NCBI GenBank assembly: GCA_001510575.1 | Contig: LNGK01000005.1 | Span: forward strand, 2,115,234 to 2,179,233 | Origin: Knoxdaviesia capensis | Lineage: Eukaryota; Ascomycota; Sordariomycetes; Microascales; Gondwanamycetaceae | Direction: 5' to 3' | Length of the DNA stretch: 64,000 nucleotides | Part shown: positions 35,943-46,904 of the stretch, piece by piece | How positions within the stretch are numbered: the stretch's first letter is position 1 | Layout of the letters: each line of letters opens with the position of its first letter | The notes under the pieces: model-generated | What the model was told of the DNA's origin: nothing | What the model saw: only the letters and a program-made list of their open reading frames with translations | Databases searched by the model: none | Program-made: the position numbers and the translations under genes

Positions 35943-37713
35943 ATGGCCCCTCATAGTGACACGTGGGACAGCGTCAGTTCTACGGGAAATGGTGCCTCTC
36001 TGCCTCGAAATGGAAACGGATACATGTCCTCTCCTCCCCGTCCAGTCTTTCGCCCGCACCGTCCCGAGCAATCCTCCGTCCTGCCAACTCCCAATGCTGG
36101 AGACCTTTTGGATGTCATCTGCCTCGGATTTGGCCCCGCAAGTCTGTCGATTGCGATTGCAATGAACGACATGCTCGCTGGGGGCTCAACTCTGCAGAAA
36201 GATCCCGTCACTGGAAATGCCGTGCCGCCAAAGGTCTTGTTTGTTGAGAAGCAGGCCCAGTTTGCCTGGCACGCTGGAATGCTGCTGCATGGCGCAAAGA
36301 TGCAGATCTCGTTTGTCAAAGACCTTGCCACGCTACGAGACCCGCGCTCGCGCTTCACATTCCTCAACTACCTCCACGAATCCGGCCGCCTGGTCGAGTT
36401 CACAAATCTCGGCACCTTCCTCCCCGCCCGCCGAGAATATGAAGACTATCTCCGGTGGTGTGCATCCGCCTTCCAGCACCTTGTCCACTACAGCCATGAG
36501 GCTCTGGGCGTCTCTCCGGGCGCTCCGGTGGCCGACACCAGCGCCGTCGGTGGCTCCGGCGTGCAGACCTGGACTGTCACCACCCGCCATGTCAAAACCG
36601 GCCAGTTGGTGACCCACCGGGCTCGGAATGTCATCATTGCCCTCGGAGGCCAGGCCAAGCTGCCTCGCAGCCTCGACATTGGCCACCCCCGCATCATCCA
36701 CAGCTCCCAGTACGCGAACTGCGTGCGCCAACTGCTACCGCACGCTGACGCCGCCTACCGTGTGGCTGTCATTGGCGCCGGCCAGAGCGCGGCTGAGATC
36801 TTCAACAACGTGCAGGAAATGTACCCCAACTCGCGGACCTCGCTGGTCATGAGATCCGAGTTTCTCCGTCCCAGTGACGACTCCCCCTTCATCAACTCCA
36901 TCTTCAACCCCGCATATATTGATCTCCTCCACGGTCGCCCGGCGGAATACCGCACGCGATTCCTTGACGAAGCCCGCGCAACGAACTACGGCGTTGTGAG
37001 ACTGGAGCTCATCGAGCATCTCTATGAGAAGATGTACGACCAGCAGCGCGAGCTGGGTCCCGATGAGACTGCTTGGCCCCATCGCATTCTTGCTGGTCAT
37101 GATGTCCTCAAGGTGGAGCCCTCTGCTGCCGGCCTGACCCTCCAGGTCGCGCCCGTTGCAGGCGGTGCTATTGCTGCTGCCGCTGCCGGCCAAGACAGAG
37201 TCGAGGATATCGCGGCAGATCTTGTGGTGGTCGCAACCGGCTACCAGCGCACCGCCCACGTCCAGCTTCTCAAGGATGTGTGGGACATGCTTCCTGTGTC
37301 CAAGTCCGAACCCCAAGCCCCCGCCACCACCCGGACAATGGACGGATGGCTCGTGACTCCTGGCGAGAACGATTCGGTGCAGGGCACTCGGAAGTTGGAG
37401 GTCGCACGCGACTACAGCGTTCAGTTCAACCCTGGTGCCGTTGCCAAGGGCTCGGGAGTCTGGCTTCAAGGATGCTGCGAAGCTACTCACGGTGTAAGTT
37501 GGAATATTCCCGTTATATTGCTGCCACCCCCCCTCCCCAGGAGCTTTTGTCCGAGCCTGTTTGCAAGTCCCAAAACTAACAATCATTTTTTTTTGCTTGG
37601 TTACATAGTTGAGCGATACCCTCCTTTCGGTCTTGGCCACCCGATCTGGCGAGGTGGTAAAGTCACTCTTCAGTCTAGAACCCAACGCCGCATCCGCCGC
37701 TAAAACGAATTGA
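35943..37713 (+). CDS. sidA: L-ornithine N5-monooxygenase
   Basis: Exons 35943-37493 and 37609-37713 join to 551 residues. The intron has donor GTAAGT, a CTAAC branch and acceptor ATAG. SidA hydroxylates ornithine at N5 using FAD, NADPH and O2, the first committed step of hydroxamate siderophore synthesis. Visible motifs are the FAD-binding GFGPAS (62-67), the NADPH-binding GAGQSAAE (278-285) and the C-terminal ATGY (431-434). The C-terminus THGLSDTLLSVLA is restored only when the intron is removed. The ATG at 35943 is chosen because the longer open frame upstream begins at TTG, not ATG. The gene is divergent from the NRPS and has GATA and CCAAT elements upstream, so iron repression is likely. 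No N5-acyltransferase or siderophore transporter lies beside it. Confidence 0.97.
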
Positions 37714-38268
37714 TTTGGTGGAGCAGATTCCTGTTTGTTTGTTTCAATATGCCCGGTGTTTCTCAATATCTCGTTTGTAGTCACTGATTGTTTATTGCAC
37801 TCTTGCTTTTCGGGCAGGGATCGGTGTGATTCCGGTCTTGATCCTGCTTCATAATCGCTACGGAATTGAACCATTGTGAACCTGTGAATGATGTCGTCCC
37901 ATAACCCCAAGTAACACATCGCGTGTGTTATGAACATTAAGGGACCCGGGATCCCTACCCTCGCCCACACGGGTTCAGTTGTGTCTTTGCTCGCCCAGGC
38001 ACTGTGTGACACAATTCCACTGCTCTTGGGTTTTGTTGACCTAGTTTCAGGGACAAATGGCGAGGAACACTGTCATCGCAAGCTCGTTGAAATTTCTAGA
38101 TAGGATCTCTATCAAACCTCGATTTGCAAGTCTTGGGGGGGAAAAAAAAAGAAAGAGAAAGAAAGAAAGAAAAAGTTGGATACGGGAGGGTCAAGACCGC
38201 GCCACCAGGCGAGATTGTCCTCATCCGTACGCTTCTCCATTGCCGCATGTGGCATGTTGGGTTTGTAA
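37714..38268. other. Convergent intergenic, sidA / WW-FF gene
   Basis: These 555 bases between two stop codons should hold both 3' UTRs. A purine tract lies at about 38138-38178. I see no gene. Confidence 0.6.
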
Positions 38269-39939
38269 TTAGCTCCTCCTCTTCCCCATGGCCATGACGC
38301 GCTCCAGTTCTTGTTCTTGCTGGTGCAGAATGGCCTTCCCCATTGCGATCGACTGCTGCTGGCGCCGCTTCTCTTCCGCTGCCGCACGATCCCGAGTCTG
38401 CAGGGCTTTTTCCCGTCTCTTCCTGACCTCCAAAGCTTTCGATTCCGCATCGGTTGCAAGTGCATCGCTTGCTGGTTCTTCCGGCGGGGGAGGCAGTGTT
38501 TGGATATACGCTTCGACGATGGGATCTCGGACGCCGGGGTGTACCGACAAGTATCTCATATCTGTCTGGATGTATGACTGCAAGTGGGACAGAGATGACC
38601 GGCTGTTCAGGTGTGCAAGAGGGACCGTCTTCAGGAATGCGATGAGATCGGATTTCAAAGACGCCTGGGGCATTTTCAGCCTTGCGATCAGCTCTCGGTA
38701 GTACTTTTCTCGGTCCTTGTCTGGTAGCGCAAGGTCTCGCATGCACGCTTCTTTCCGGAACTTTCGCTTGAATTCGGGCCAGAACAGCTTAACCGATGCA
38801 TTCTCGCCGAGGAATTTGAGGTAGGCCGTTTTGGGGTCGGGCTTCTCTTCAGTTGCTCTCTTTTCTTTCAGGGCTTTTATTCTCTCCCTCGACCACTGAT
38901 CCCAACACTCTCGCCTCGCCTTGGTAGTGCTCAGAGCCATATAGCGGGGATCTTCAAGAACATGGCCATCCTCGATGAGCTTCTCCCAGGGGCTATACGG
39001 ACTGATTCCCAGATCATCAAGCAAATCCTTGAAGAGGAGATAAGCGTCCTCTTCACTGAGTTCTTCTTCGGCGCCGTAGTCTTCCTCCATTGCCTGTAGT
39101 TGATATGCAATGTCGTCCTCGTCGAACTCAACAGCTTCGGGTTCTGCGCTGTTCTCTTCGGTTCTTCGGCGCTTTGGTCTCTCGGTGGCGCCTGTGAACT
39201 CCTCACCAGAATCTTGACTCGCAGCGTTGGGGATGTCGTCACCCTCGGGTTGCTCATATGTCTCCGCTTCGTCATCGGTAACTTCCACCTCTTCGTACTC
39301 AGAATCCGAGTCCGCCTCTTCGCCTATGTGGGTGATGTCGGCGTGAGGCGGGCCGGTCGGGGGTGGCTTTGTCTGAACCGGCGTGGTCTTTGCGGCTTTA
39401 TCTTGTTGGGGGCTCGGAACAGCAGTCGGAACAGCAGTGGTAGTCGCGTTGTCCATGCTCAGGATCGCGGGCATGAGCTTTTCGGGGATTCTCCAATAGC
39501 TCGCATCTTTGGCCGAGTTGTAGGCGAACTTGCGGTTGTACTTCGTGTAAACGAGAAACCACCCCTCGAACCCGGGAATGGCAACCTTTCGGCGTGGCTT
39601 GTCTATCGGCTGGGGTTTTGGTCGGGAAGAATCGTTGCGCCGCTGTCCTTGGGTTGCCGCGCTCTGAGGCCGGTTTTGGGCCATGAACGCATTCGCAGCG
39701 GCAGGATCGGCAAGCGAGACAGCGGGGTATCGAAATCTGGCAGGATGCTCTGCGTACACCGCTGGTTGTAGCTGTTGGGCTGCCAGGGCCGGCCGTTTGT
39801 ATGTTGACTCTTTGGTTTGAGCATTGTAGTAGTATGTGTGGCCGGTCGGTGCTTTATGCTCGGTCCATCCTGGCAGCAACGGTGCGAGATCGGGCGCGGC
39901 CGAGGCTATATGGGTCGACTTCAGCATTCCCGATGACAT
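38269..39939 (-). CDS. WW and FF domain protein, splicing/transcription factor type (Urn1-like)
   Basis: This is a single exon of 556 residues. A WW domain spans about 23-50 (PGWTEHKAPTGHTYYYNA, with Tyr in place of the second Trp). A WW-like segment spans about 121-155 (PGFEGWFLVYTKYNRKFAYN). A long acidic linker (about 205-300) is followed by an FF domain (about 297-352, LLFKDLLDDL...W) and an FF-like helical segment (about 376-425). The end is a charged coiled coil rich in Arg, Gln and Glu. Such proteins (yeast Urn1, Prp40/CA150 relatives) link the spliceosome to the RNA polymerase II C-terminal domain. The start at MSSGMLK is the first ATG of the frame. Family assignment is good and the precise orthologue is less certain. 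Confidence 0.88.
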   Translation of the reverse strand: MSSGMLKSTHIASAAPDLAPLLPGWTEHKAPTGHTYYYNAQTKESTYKRPALAAQQLQPAVYAEHPARFRYPAVSLADPAAANAFMAQNRPQSAATQGQRRNDSSRPKPQPIDKPRRKVAIPGFEGWFLVYTKYNRKFAYNSAKDASYWRIPEKLMPAILSMDNATTTAVPTAVPSPQQDKAAKTTPVQTKPPPTGPPHADITHIGEEADSDSEYEEVEVTDDEAETYEQPEGDDIPNAASQDSGEEFTGATERPKRRRTEENSAEPEAVEFDEDDIAYQLQAMEEDYGAEEELSEEDAYLLFKDLLDDLGISPYSPWEKLIEDGHVLEDPRYMALSTTKARRECWDQWSRERIKALKEKRATEEKPDPKTAYLKFLGENASVKLFWPEFKRKFRKEACMRDLALPDKDREKYYRELIARLKMPQASLKSDLIAFLKTVPLAHLNSRSSLSHLQSYIQTDMRYLSVHPGVRDPIVEAYIQTLPPPPEEPASDALATDAESKALEVRKRREKALQTRDRAAAEEKRRQQQSIAMGKAILHQQEQELERVMAMGKRRS

Positions 39940-40305
39940 AGAAAAGAAGGCATGGAATCAGAAGAGGTACAGGTTCGTGGCTATTGAGCAGGAGATGAAG
40001 TATCGGGAGAGGGGGAAGCTTTGATGGCTGCTAGATCAGTTTGGTGAGGGCAGAAAACAGAAAGATGACGAGAGAGAGAAAACCTGCGGGTAAATTAACC
40101 CGAATTGTGGACAGTGTGGAAAACAGTGGCTAGCGCGCGTCACCAGGGGGTTTGCGGTTCAGAGAGATCGCGTGGGCAGCAAAAGCCGAGCCCGAAATCT
40201 GAAAAAGGAGCGGCATCATTTCTCCTTTCTTCTTCATCAGCACGTTTCCTGCCAACATCAATGCGCTTTCCCACTGTTTATGGACGGCGCTGCCTCTTTT
40301 CCATA
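39940..40305. promoter_or_regulatory. Divergent promoter, WW-FF gene / PAP2 phosphatase
   Basis: These 366 bases separate two divergent ATGs. I see no clear TATA box and no gene. It is probably a shared housekeeping promoter. Confidence 0.45.
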
Positions 40306-41482
40306 ATGTCATCTCCTCGGCGTGGCTCCTCCTCTGCCGGAGCCGCCTGTTTTCCCATCTCGCTTATTCTTGATTTTTGGACAGTGAGTAGACATCGCCC
40401 TGTGTTCGGTCATCGTCAAATTTTAATCTATTTCCTCCGGCTTTGTTCCGGCAATCTCATACTGTGTGAAATGGCCTCTCTAACTTCAGTCAAAATATGT
40501 AGACAACAAATGCTCCGGACTACTTTGGGTTCTTTCTTCTGCTGACTATATATTCCCTGGTAAGCGCAAAGTCAAGTGATCTTAATTGATGCCGCCGTGT
40601 CCTCACGAGTCACGACTAACGAAGCATCAATGTCAGGCTGTGGTACCAATGGACCCCTTCCATCGCATGTTCTATATCAACAACCTATCTATATCGTACC
40701 CCCATGCGGAAGTTGAGCGCGTGCCTGTTTGTATGTTCTCCGCCCTTCCCAAGCCCAACCACTGCCACCCCCCCTACTAACTTGCGCATCCTCTAGCCAT
40801 GAACTTTGTCTATGCGTTATTCATTCCCTTGGGCCTGCTGATTCTATATAACCTGCTCAGGAGATCATCGCCACAGAAGCACGAGGCAACTCTCCTTGGG
40901 TTTGCGATTGCCCTGCTTGTCACAACGTTCATTACTGACGTTATCAAGAATGCAGTCGGGCGTCCCCGGCCGGACCTTATTGCCCGTTGTAAGCCGGCTG
41001 CAGACACCCCGGTGAATACCCTGGTGTCATATGAAGTGTGTACGGAAACTGCACATCGGTTACTCCATGATGGTTGGAGATCGTTCCCGTCCGGCCACTC
41101 GTCCTTCTCCTTCGCCGGCCTCGGATACCTGAGCTTTTTCCTGGCTGGCCAGCTGCACATATTCCGCCATTCGCATGGCGGCGGCCGAGACCTGACCCGG
41201 GCGCTGGTGTGCATGGCCCCACTGCTCGCGGCGGCCTTGATAGCTATCAGCAGACTCGAGGACTACCGCCATGACGTGTTCGATGTGGTTGTTGGCTCTC
41301 TTATCGGCATCGCCATCACCTACTGGAGCTATAGGCGGCATTGGCCTCCTCTACACTCAGCCGCTTGCGATACGCCTCACCCACCGCACCGATCAGAACC
41401 TCTGGTTGGATGGAGCAGAATCAACGACGAAGAGGCCGCTCATCATCCGTCAAGCGTAGGTTATGAAATGACACCTCTCTGA
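40306..41482 (+). CDS. PAP2-family lipid phosphatase (diacylglycerol pyrophosphate phosphatase, Dpp1-like)
   Basis: Four exons, 40306-40383, 40503-40559, 40637-40730 and 40797-41482, join to 304 residues. The three phosphatase motifs are K127-x6-R134-P135 (KNAVGRPRP), PSGH at 174-177 and SR-x5-H-x3-D at 228-239 (SRLEDYRHDVFD). H177 and H235 are the catalytic pair. About six hydrophobic helices are visible. The N-terminal exons add FWTTTNAPDYFGFFLL and PFHRMFYINN, typical of fungal Dpp1. The enzyme dephosphorylates DGPP, phosphatidate and lysophosphatidate at vacuole or ER membranes. Exon 2 is only 57 nt. An alternative acceptor at about 40489 would shift the frame and lose the APDY segment, so I prefer 40503. 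Confidence 0.9.
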
Positions 41483-41862
41483 TTTTTCCGTGGTTGAGGA
41501 CACTTTTGCTCATATTTTCTCAATTCCTCCTCCTCCATGATAGTCCTTGCAGGTTAATGGTTCTTAAATTTACGAAGCGATGTTTCCACACTTTATTGCA
41601 TGCTCATGAAGCGAAAGTCTGCCCCATCCCATTTCTCCTGTTCTTCTTCTTCTTCTGTCTGGTACTCAATTACCAGTCGGAACGTGTACACTTCAGCCAT
41701 TACATAGACATATCTTGTTCTTTCATTCTTAGGGTTCATGACTTGTCATGTCATTGATTATTTCCTTCTTTAACCGGCATGGTGATCCATGGAAACGGGA
41801 GGGCCAAAAAAGGCACCCCTCAAACTGCAACCTCGCAGTCCCCTCTATCTATGCAAGCGCAA
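41483..41862. other. Convergent intergenic, PAP2 / proteasome alpha-4
   Basis: These 380 bases between two stop codons are 3' UTR-like and T-rich. No gene is seen. Confidence 0.6.
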
Positions 41863-42838
41863 TCATTTGTCGTCTGTCGCCTCTTCCTTGGCCAGGTCGT
41901 GCTTCTTCAATAGCGCCGTGATCTCATCCGCACTCCACAACCGGTGGTAAATATTGCCGTCGCTTGTGTGTCCCACCGTCGCGAACTCAACTAGTAGAGG
42001 GAGAAAAGAAACAAAAGAGTTAGTACTTGATGAGAGTTCCGGTCGCATCGCGAAAGCATCGCTTACTCTTCTCTGCGCTCAATTTCGTTGAGTCCATGGT
42101 TTTGCTGAGAACCTTGACTGCCATGGAGCAGGCCTCTTCAAGAGTGCAGTCCTCCTTGTAATCTTGCTTCAGCAGGCTTTGTGCGCTGGCATGGTTCGCT
42201 CCAGCACTGGTGGCCTTCCATCCACCGTAGTTTCCGGACGGGTTACTATGGTAGAGCTGGAACTGGCGCTTCGGGTCCCAGCCAGCATAAATGAAAGAAA
42301 CACCAAAAGGACGAAGACCGCCATGCTGTGTGTATCCTTGCTTGAGATCGCATAGTCTCCGTACGAGCTGCTCGCAAGGAATGTCTTCGTTGTATGTGAG
42401 GAGGTAGCGTTGGGCAGTTTGTCGAGCATAGGTAATCAGAATGTTGGCGTCGGCGGTCATTCCGGCAACGGCGCAGATCATGTTGCTGAAATGGCGACAC
42501 GTTAGTATGTGCTTTGAAAAGGAGCTGGGTGGTTGATGGGGTCGTACTCGTTCAAGATGTATAGCTTCTCGGCGGATGTATCCTGTTCAAGGAGCTTGGA
42601 TGTGACCTTGCGCTCGGCAGCAAGCACGATGCCATCTTTAGCAAGAATGCCAATGGCGGTTCCCGCATGCGAGATGGCTTCAAGAGCATATTCAACCTGG
42701 TAGAGTCGGCCTTCCGGCGAGAAGATCGTCGTCTGGAGTTACCGAGACACATGCAAAACGGCTGTTAGCAAAAGAAGCATAGCTTGGTAATAAAGGGTGT
42801 GCCGCAAATCATACCCGGGAATCGTAGCGTCTAGCCAT
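41863..42838 (-). CDS. pre9: 20S proteasome subunit alpha type-4 (Pre9/PSMA4)
   Basis: Four exons, 42838-42815 (24 nt), 42732-42548, 42485-42067 and 41990-41863, join to 251 residues, the normal length. The N-terminus [20 protein letters not shown] is the alpha-subunit signature, with YDSR and the Pro-Glu-Gly gate region. Other marks are KLYILNDNMICAVAGM, GGLRPFGVSF and the C-terminal RLWSADEI. The protein forms part of the alpha ring that gates the 20S core. The first exon holds just eight codons and is recovered only by joining CGG to ACG at the intron of 82 nt. The acidic C-terminus (EEATDDK) is normal. The gene is essential in most eukaryotes or, for Pre9, replaceable. Confidence 0.95.
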
Positions 42839-43153
42839 GATGAAAGTGGTTAATATGGAGCGTAAGAGTGTACAGGAGAACCCGAAAAAGGCGAAAGAGT
42901 AATTGACTGTTCACTGGCGTTTGATGTTGTGGTGGGAAGAAGAGAGTTGACATCAGGGACTTGCGTGTAGGTGGGATAATCTTCAGAGCATGGTCTTGTC
43001 CCCACCACCCACCAACGACCTCCAGGCACAAGCCGGCCACGTCAAACCCGCGCTGAAGTCAGTGTAAGGAGCAGATCAACCAGACTTTAGCCGTCGAAAG
43101 CGGGACCCTCGAAGCAGCTGTTTATAGGAATTTTGGAAGGTGTGAAATCCAAG
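42839..43153. promoter_or_regulatory. Upstream region of proteasome alpha-4 and tRNA-Cys
   Basis: These 315 bases lie between the proteasome ATG and the tRNA. They should hold the proteasome gene promoter. No coding frame is supported. Confidence 0.45.
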
Positions 43154-43226
43154 GCTCGAGTGGCGCAGTGGTTAGCGTATGGGATTGCAGATCCTATGGT
43201 CACCGGTTCGAATCCGGTTTCGAGCT
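43154..43226 (+). tRNA. tRNA-Cys (anticodon GCA)
   Basis: The 73 nt fold as a full cloverleaf without intron. The acceptor pairs GCTCGAG with TTCGAGC, with discriminator T73, which is the cysteine identity base. The D arm is GCGC/GCGT, the anticodon stem TGGGA/TCCTA has loop TTGCAGA (anticodon GCA), and the T arm is ACCGG-TTCGAAT-CCGGT. Internal A and B boxes for RNA polymerase III are present. A T-run (TTTTTTT at about 43241) can serve as terminator. Confidence 0.96.
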
Positions 43227-43858
43227 AGCCAGCATTTCGTTTGTTTTTTTATGGTTTTTGTTCTTTGCTTCCTCTGCCACAATTACCAATCTCATAATTA
43301 TCCATAGCTCATGCACCCGATACGGACGAGAATTTTTTTTGGTTGAACGCGTGCCACGCGAAGCATATTTCTCCGCTTCATCCCTAAGGAGACATCGCCT
43401 GAATCATATTCCAGATTCATAGTTTATTCTTCACCATCACCCATTAAGCAAATTTACTCTTCAGTCAGAGTTTGAGACAAGGATATTTACTATACCAGTC
43501 AACTAAATACCGGCCATCAAGTGGAACTAAGTAATTCTGCTTTATTCTACGAAGAGCTTATCAAACTGGGAGGCCTAGTTTGCGTAACTCAAATTGACTC
43601 TGCCATATGCTCCTTCCTCTTGCAAGATTTTCCTGTATTCAAGGCGCGCAACTTCCGTTTCCTGGAATAGCACCGTAGTAGAGTTACAGTAAAATTCTTG
43701 CACCCAACCGGCTTTGTTCTCCGTTGTAAAGCAAACTCATCTACAACCCACCGAACGGCTGGCCAAGTTACCCAAACCCTGCCGTCCTTCCTCCGATTCA
43801 ATCACCCACGACCATCCGGCTTAAAGCTTCATTGCCAGTATCTATAAGCAACAGAGAC
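43227..43858. other. Intergenic, tRNA-Cys / bye1
   Basis: These 632 bases start with the pol III terminator T-run and end with the bye1 promoter. I see no additional gene. Confidence 0.55.
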
Positions 43859-46564
43859 ATGTCAGGTAAGCTGTCGTCGGCTTATCAGTCCGCCGATCTC
43901 CGCGCACGCGCAGAGCACTAACCGTTGTCGTTCTCATCCAGAGCCGGAGCCGCGACGTTCAGTGCGCGCCACGAAAGGCCAGCACAAGTCCTTTGATCAA
44001 CTCGACAATCCGCCCGACGCCCCGAAGCGGAGAGGTGGCCGAAGATCGAAGAAGATCAAGGAGGAGCCCGACGATAACGAAGAAGAAGTCATCAGATGCG
44101 TTTGTGGTGCCACGGAGCAGGACGAAGATTCCGGTGAACCCTGGATCGCATGCGACAAGTGCGGCGCCTGGCAGCATAATGTTTGCATGGGAATGAGTGT
44201 CTTTACCGAAGATCTTCCCACCAACTATTATTGCGAAGTCTGCGCGCCTCTTGACCACAAGGAGCTTCTTGAGCGCATGCAAAAAGGGGAGAAGCCCTGG
44301 GAAGATCGCCGGAAGCAATACGAAGAGGATCTCGAGAAGAAGAAGCGAAAAGGCGGTCGACGCGTGAAAGGGAAGCGCAACAGTGACGGTGATGGCGACT
44401 CCAAAGCCGACGAAGGGGAGCGGGAGTCGTCTGTGAAGCCCACGGGCAAGCGCAAATCCAGAGATGACTCTTTGGACAAGGACATCAAGGTGAGTTTTCC
44501 CGTCTCTTTCGTCCTCTATCCCACGCTGCCCATCCATTTCGGTCGTCGTTCCAGAAGCTAACCTTCTCTTTCCCGGTATTATAGCTGTCGGGTCCTCTAA
44601 CTAAGTCGCGCAAGGTGTCTTCAACCGAATCCGCACCGGCGCGGCCTCTCTACCATCCGCCCGCCAATCTGGCGACCCAACTGTCCGATCTCCCCGAACA
44701 GCGCCAGGGCCCTGTCAAGGCCTTGATGAAATCCCTGAATAATGTTGTCGACTCGATTGTGAAGAGTGGGGAAGTTGCCCTCGCCTCAAACACTACGCCA
44801 TCTTCAATGGCGCAAAGTCTCGCCTTTCAGATCGAACGGGCTGTATTTGATAGTCATCCCGGCATGAAGGAATATGCCAGCCAATGTCGCACGCTTGCGT
44901 TCAACTTGAAAACAAACGACGAGCTTTCACTAGGGCTTCTTCAACAGAAGCTCTCGCCAAATATCCTCGCCATCATGACATCTGACGAAATGGCACCGAA
45001 GGCGCTGCGCAAGGAAACCGCTGAAATGCGGGCACGAAATGAGAAGCAGTCAATCCTTCTCACCGATGATGGCCCACGCGTTCGTCGCACTCACAAGGGC
45101 GAAGAAGTTGTGGAAAGCGAGAGCTTTGTTGAGAACGACGAGGCTCGGGCGTTTGCTCGTACCACAAGCGGTACGTCGCCTATCGTTGGTCAAACCAGCC
45201 GCCGCCAGAGCGAGGCTACGAGTACTTCTCAACGCGGAAACAACTTTGATATCAACAAAGTCTTCTCCAGTGTTCGTTCGTCGTCAACGAGCAAGAATCT
45301 AGCCCGCCGTCCTTCTGTCGCAGTGTCTACCAGCGGTCCGGGTATTGACGCGGATGTCGACAGACTCCTTGAGGATGACGACGATGACGACGCTGATCAG
45401 TACTCGCCGGTTGACGAGCCGTCTGATCCTGATTCAATCTGGCGCGGAGGCCTCGTCATGAACTCCGTTGCCAGTCTTCGTGTGAATGCCAAGTTTGCCG
45501 GTGGCTGTAATATCAATACTGCCAAGGGGCTATCTTGGAGTACGCTGTTCCCGAAGAGACTTACGGTTGCCGGGCGAATTGATCAGCAAAGTGCAATCGA
45601 GTATCTTTGTGGGTTGCGATATAACGACTACACAGACATCATTGTTACGTCCATCACGCCATCTAGTGAGTCATACAAAGCGGACTTTGATGCAATCATC
45701 GACTACTTTGTTGCGAAAGGTCGGTACGGAGTTATTGAGGACAAGGGAGTTGGAAATGTTCGCGACACATACCTGGTCCCGGTTCCCCCGGGCAATGGCA
45801 ACTTGCCAGAGTTCATGCTGAACTTTGGAGATATCCTTCTGCCGCTCGATAGAACCGATCCAATTCTGCTGATTGTCTTTGTCTTCCGAGATGAAAGTCG
45901 GGCACCGAGCCAAGTTGGTTCGCCTGTGGCTGTGTCGCAAAAGTCGCGCAGTATCCTGAGCCCAAGCGCTTCCCATCCTGCTAGTTCCTCTGCCACCACC
46001 CACTCCATCTCGTCGCCATCTGTCAAGGCACCGGCCCCTGGAACTCAGATTAGTTCGGGCCCCGCGCCGTCACATGCACAGCCCGGAGTTGGGAACCAGA
46101 ACATATCGGCACCTTCGTCAACTCCTCATCACCCATTGCAGGCCAAGCCGGTGACATCGCAGGCACAAACTGGCGCTCGCAAGCCCCCCGCAGCAGTCCA
46201 GACACTAAGCACTACAGCTCCAGCAACCACCAATTCCAGCGCTCCGCCCGCTCAGCCCACCGGAAATACAACAGCGCCAGCAGCGGCGGGTTTGGATGAT
46301 GCAAAGAAGAAGCAGCTGCAGCAGGAGGGAGAGCGTCTAGCTGTGCAGATCGTTGGTCCGTACCTAGATGCCCCAACTATGCGGTTCCTCATGCCCCAAG
46401 CGTGGCAAATGTCTCGGCGCGAGTGGGAAGTGGTTCGCGATATCTTCGAATGTGATAAAAAGGCTCAGGATGATCTCCAGCATCTCAGTATTGTCCTGGA
46501 AAGACGGGGAAACTCTGAGTCATCGTCGGCCACCCCAGCCGCGGGTCAAAACGCCTCACGTTAA
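43859..46564 (+). CDS. bye1: BYE1-like transcription elongation factor (PHD, TFIIS central and SPOC domains)
   Basis: Exons 43859-43865 (7 nt), 43942-44489 and 44585-46564 join to 844 residues. The first exon encodes only Met-Ser plus one base, and splicing gives the N-terminus MSEPEPRRSVRATKG. The PHD finger (53-105) has the Cys4-His-Cys3 ligands C55, C57, C73, C76, H81, C84, C100 and C103. A Lys/Arg/Glu coiled stretch follows. The TFIIS central domain spans about 223-345 (RGPVKALMKSL-like to TDDGPRVRR). The SPOC domain spans about 470-625 (IWRGGLVMNSVASLRVNAKF). A Pro/Ser/Ala-rich tail ends the protein. Yeast Bye1 binds RNA polymerase II and H3K4me3, and this protein has the same domain order. 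The role is in chromatin-linked transcription elongation in the nucleus. Confidence 0.93.
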
Positions 46565-46904
46565 GATCATAGACGTCCTAATTCATGGTCTTCGATCTTA
46601 TCGAATACTTGGTTTTCTGCTGGTATAGTTACTGCTAGTGTATGATAGTATTATCAGGTAGATGGCTGCTTGCCACGGTATGCAATAGCTAATGAAATTA
46701 AGTGAGCCCAAGTTCTTGATGTTCCCGCTCCAGGAAAGATACCGGAAGCCAGTTTCACTTCAGTTACAAGCATGAGAGCACTACACGATCCTAGAATAAT
46801 AATGAGCAAGCAAAGTGAACGGTATCATTGAAATTCGAATTACTCCAGCCCACCCCGTAAAAATTGCCTTGTCGTAACATATCCAGTTCCAGGAACTCCA
46901 AATA
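46565..46904. other. Convergent intergenic, bye1 / med7
   Basis: These 340 bases between two stops are AT-rich and probably 3' UTRs. No gene is seen. Confidence 0.6.

Noticed and set aside
36735..38012. 425-residue open frame on the minus strand across sidA
   Set aside because: It is antisense to conserved sidA codons and continues through the sidA intron and 3' end. It has no domain and is a shadow of GC-biased codon use.
39100..39771. 223-residue plus-strand frame over the WW/FF gene
   Set aside because: It is antisense to clear WW and acidic-linker coding sequence.
40467..40502. Alternative acceptor at about 40489 for PAP2 exon 2
   Set aside because: It shifts the frame and removes the APDYFGF segment. 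The 40503 acceptor gives a family-like N-terminus.
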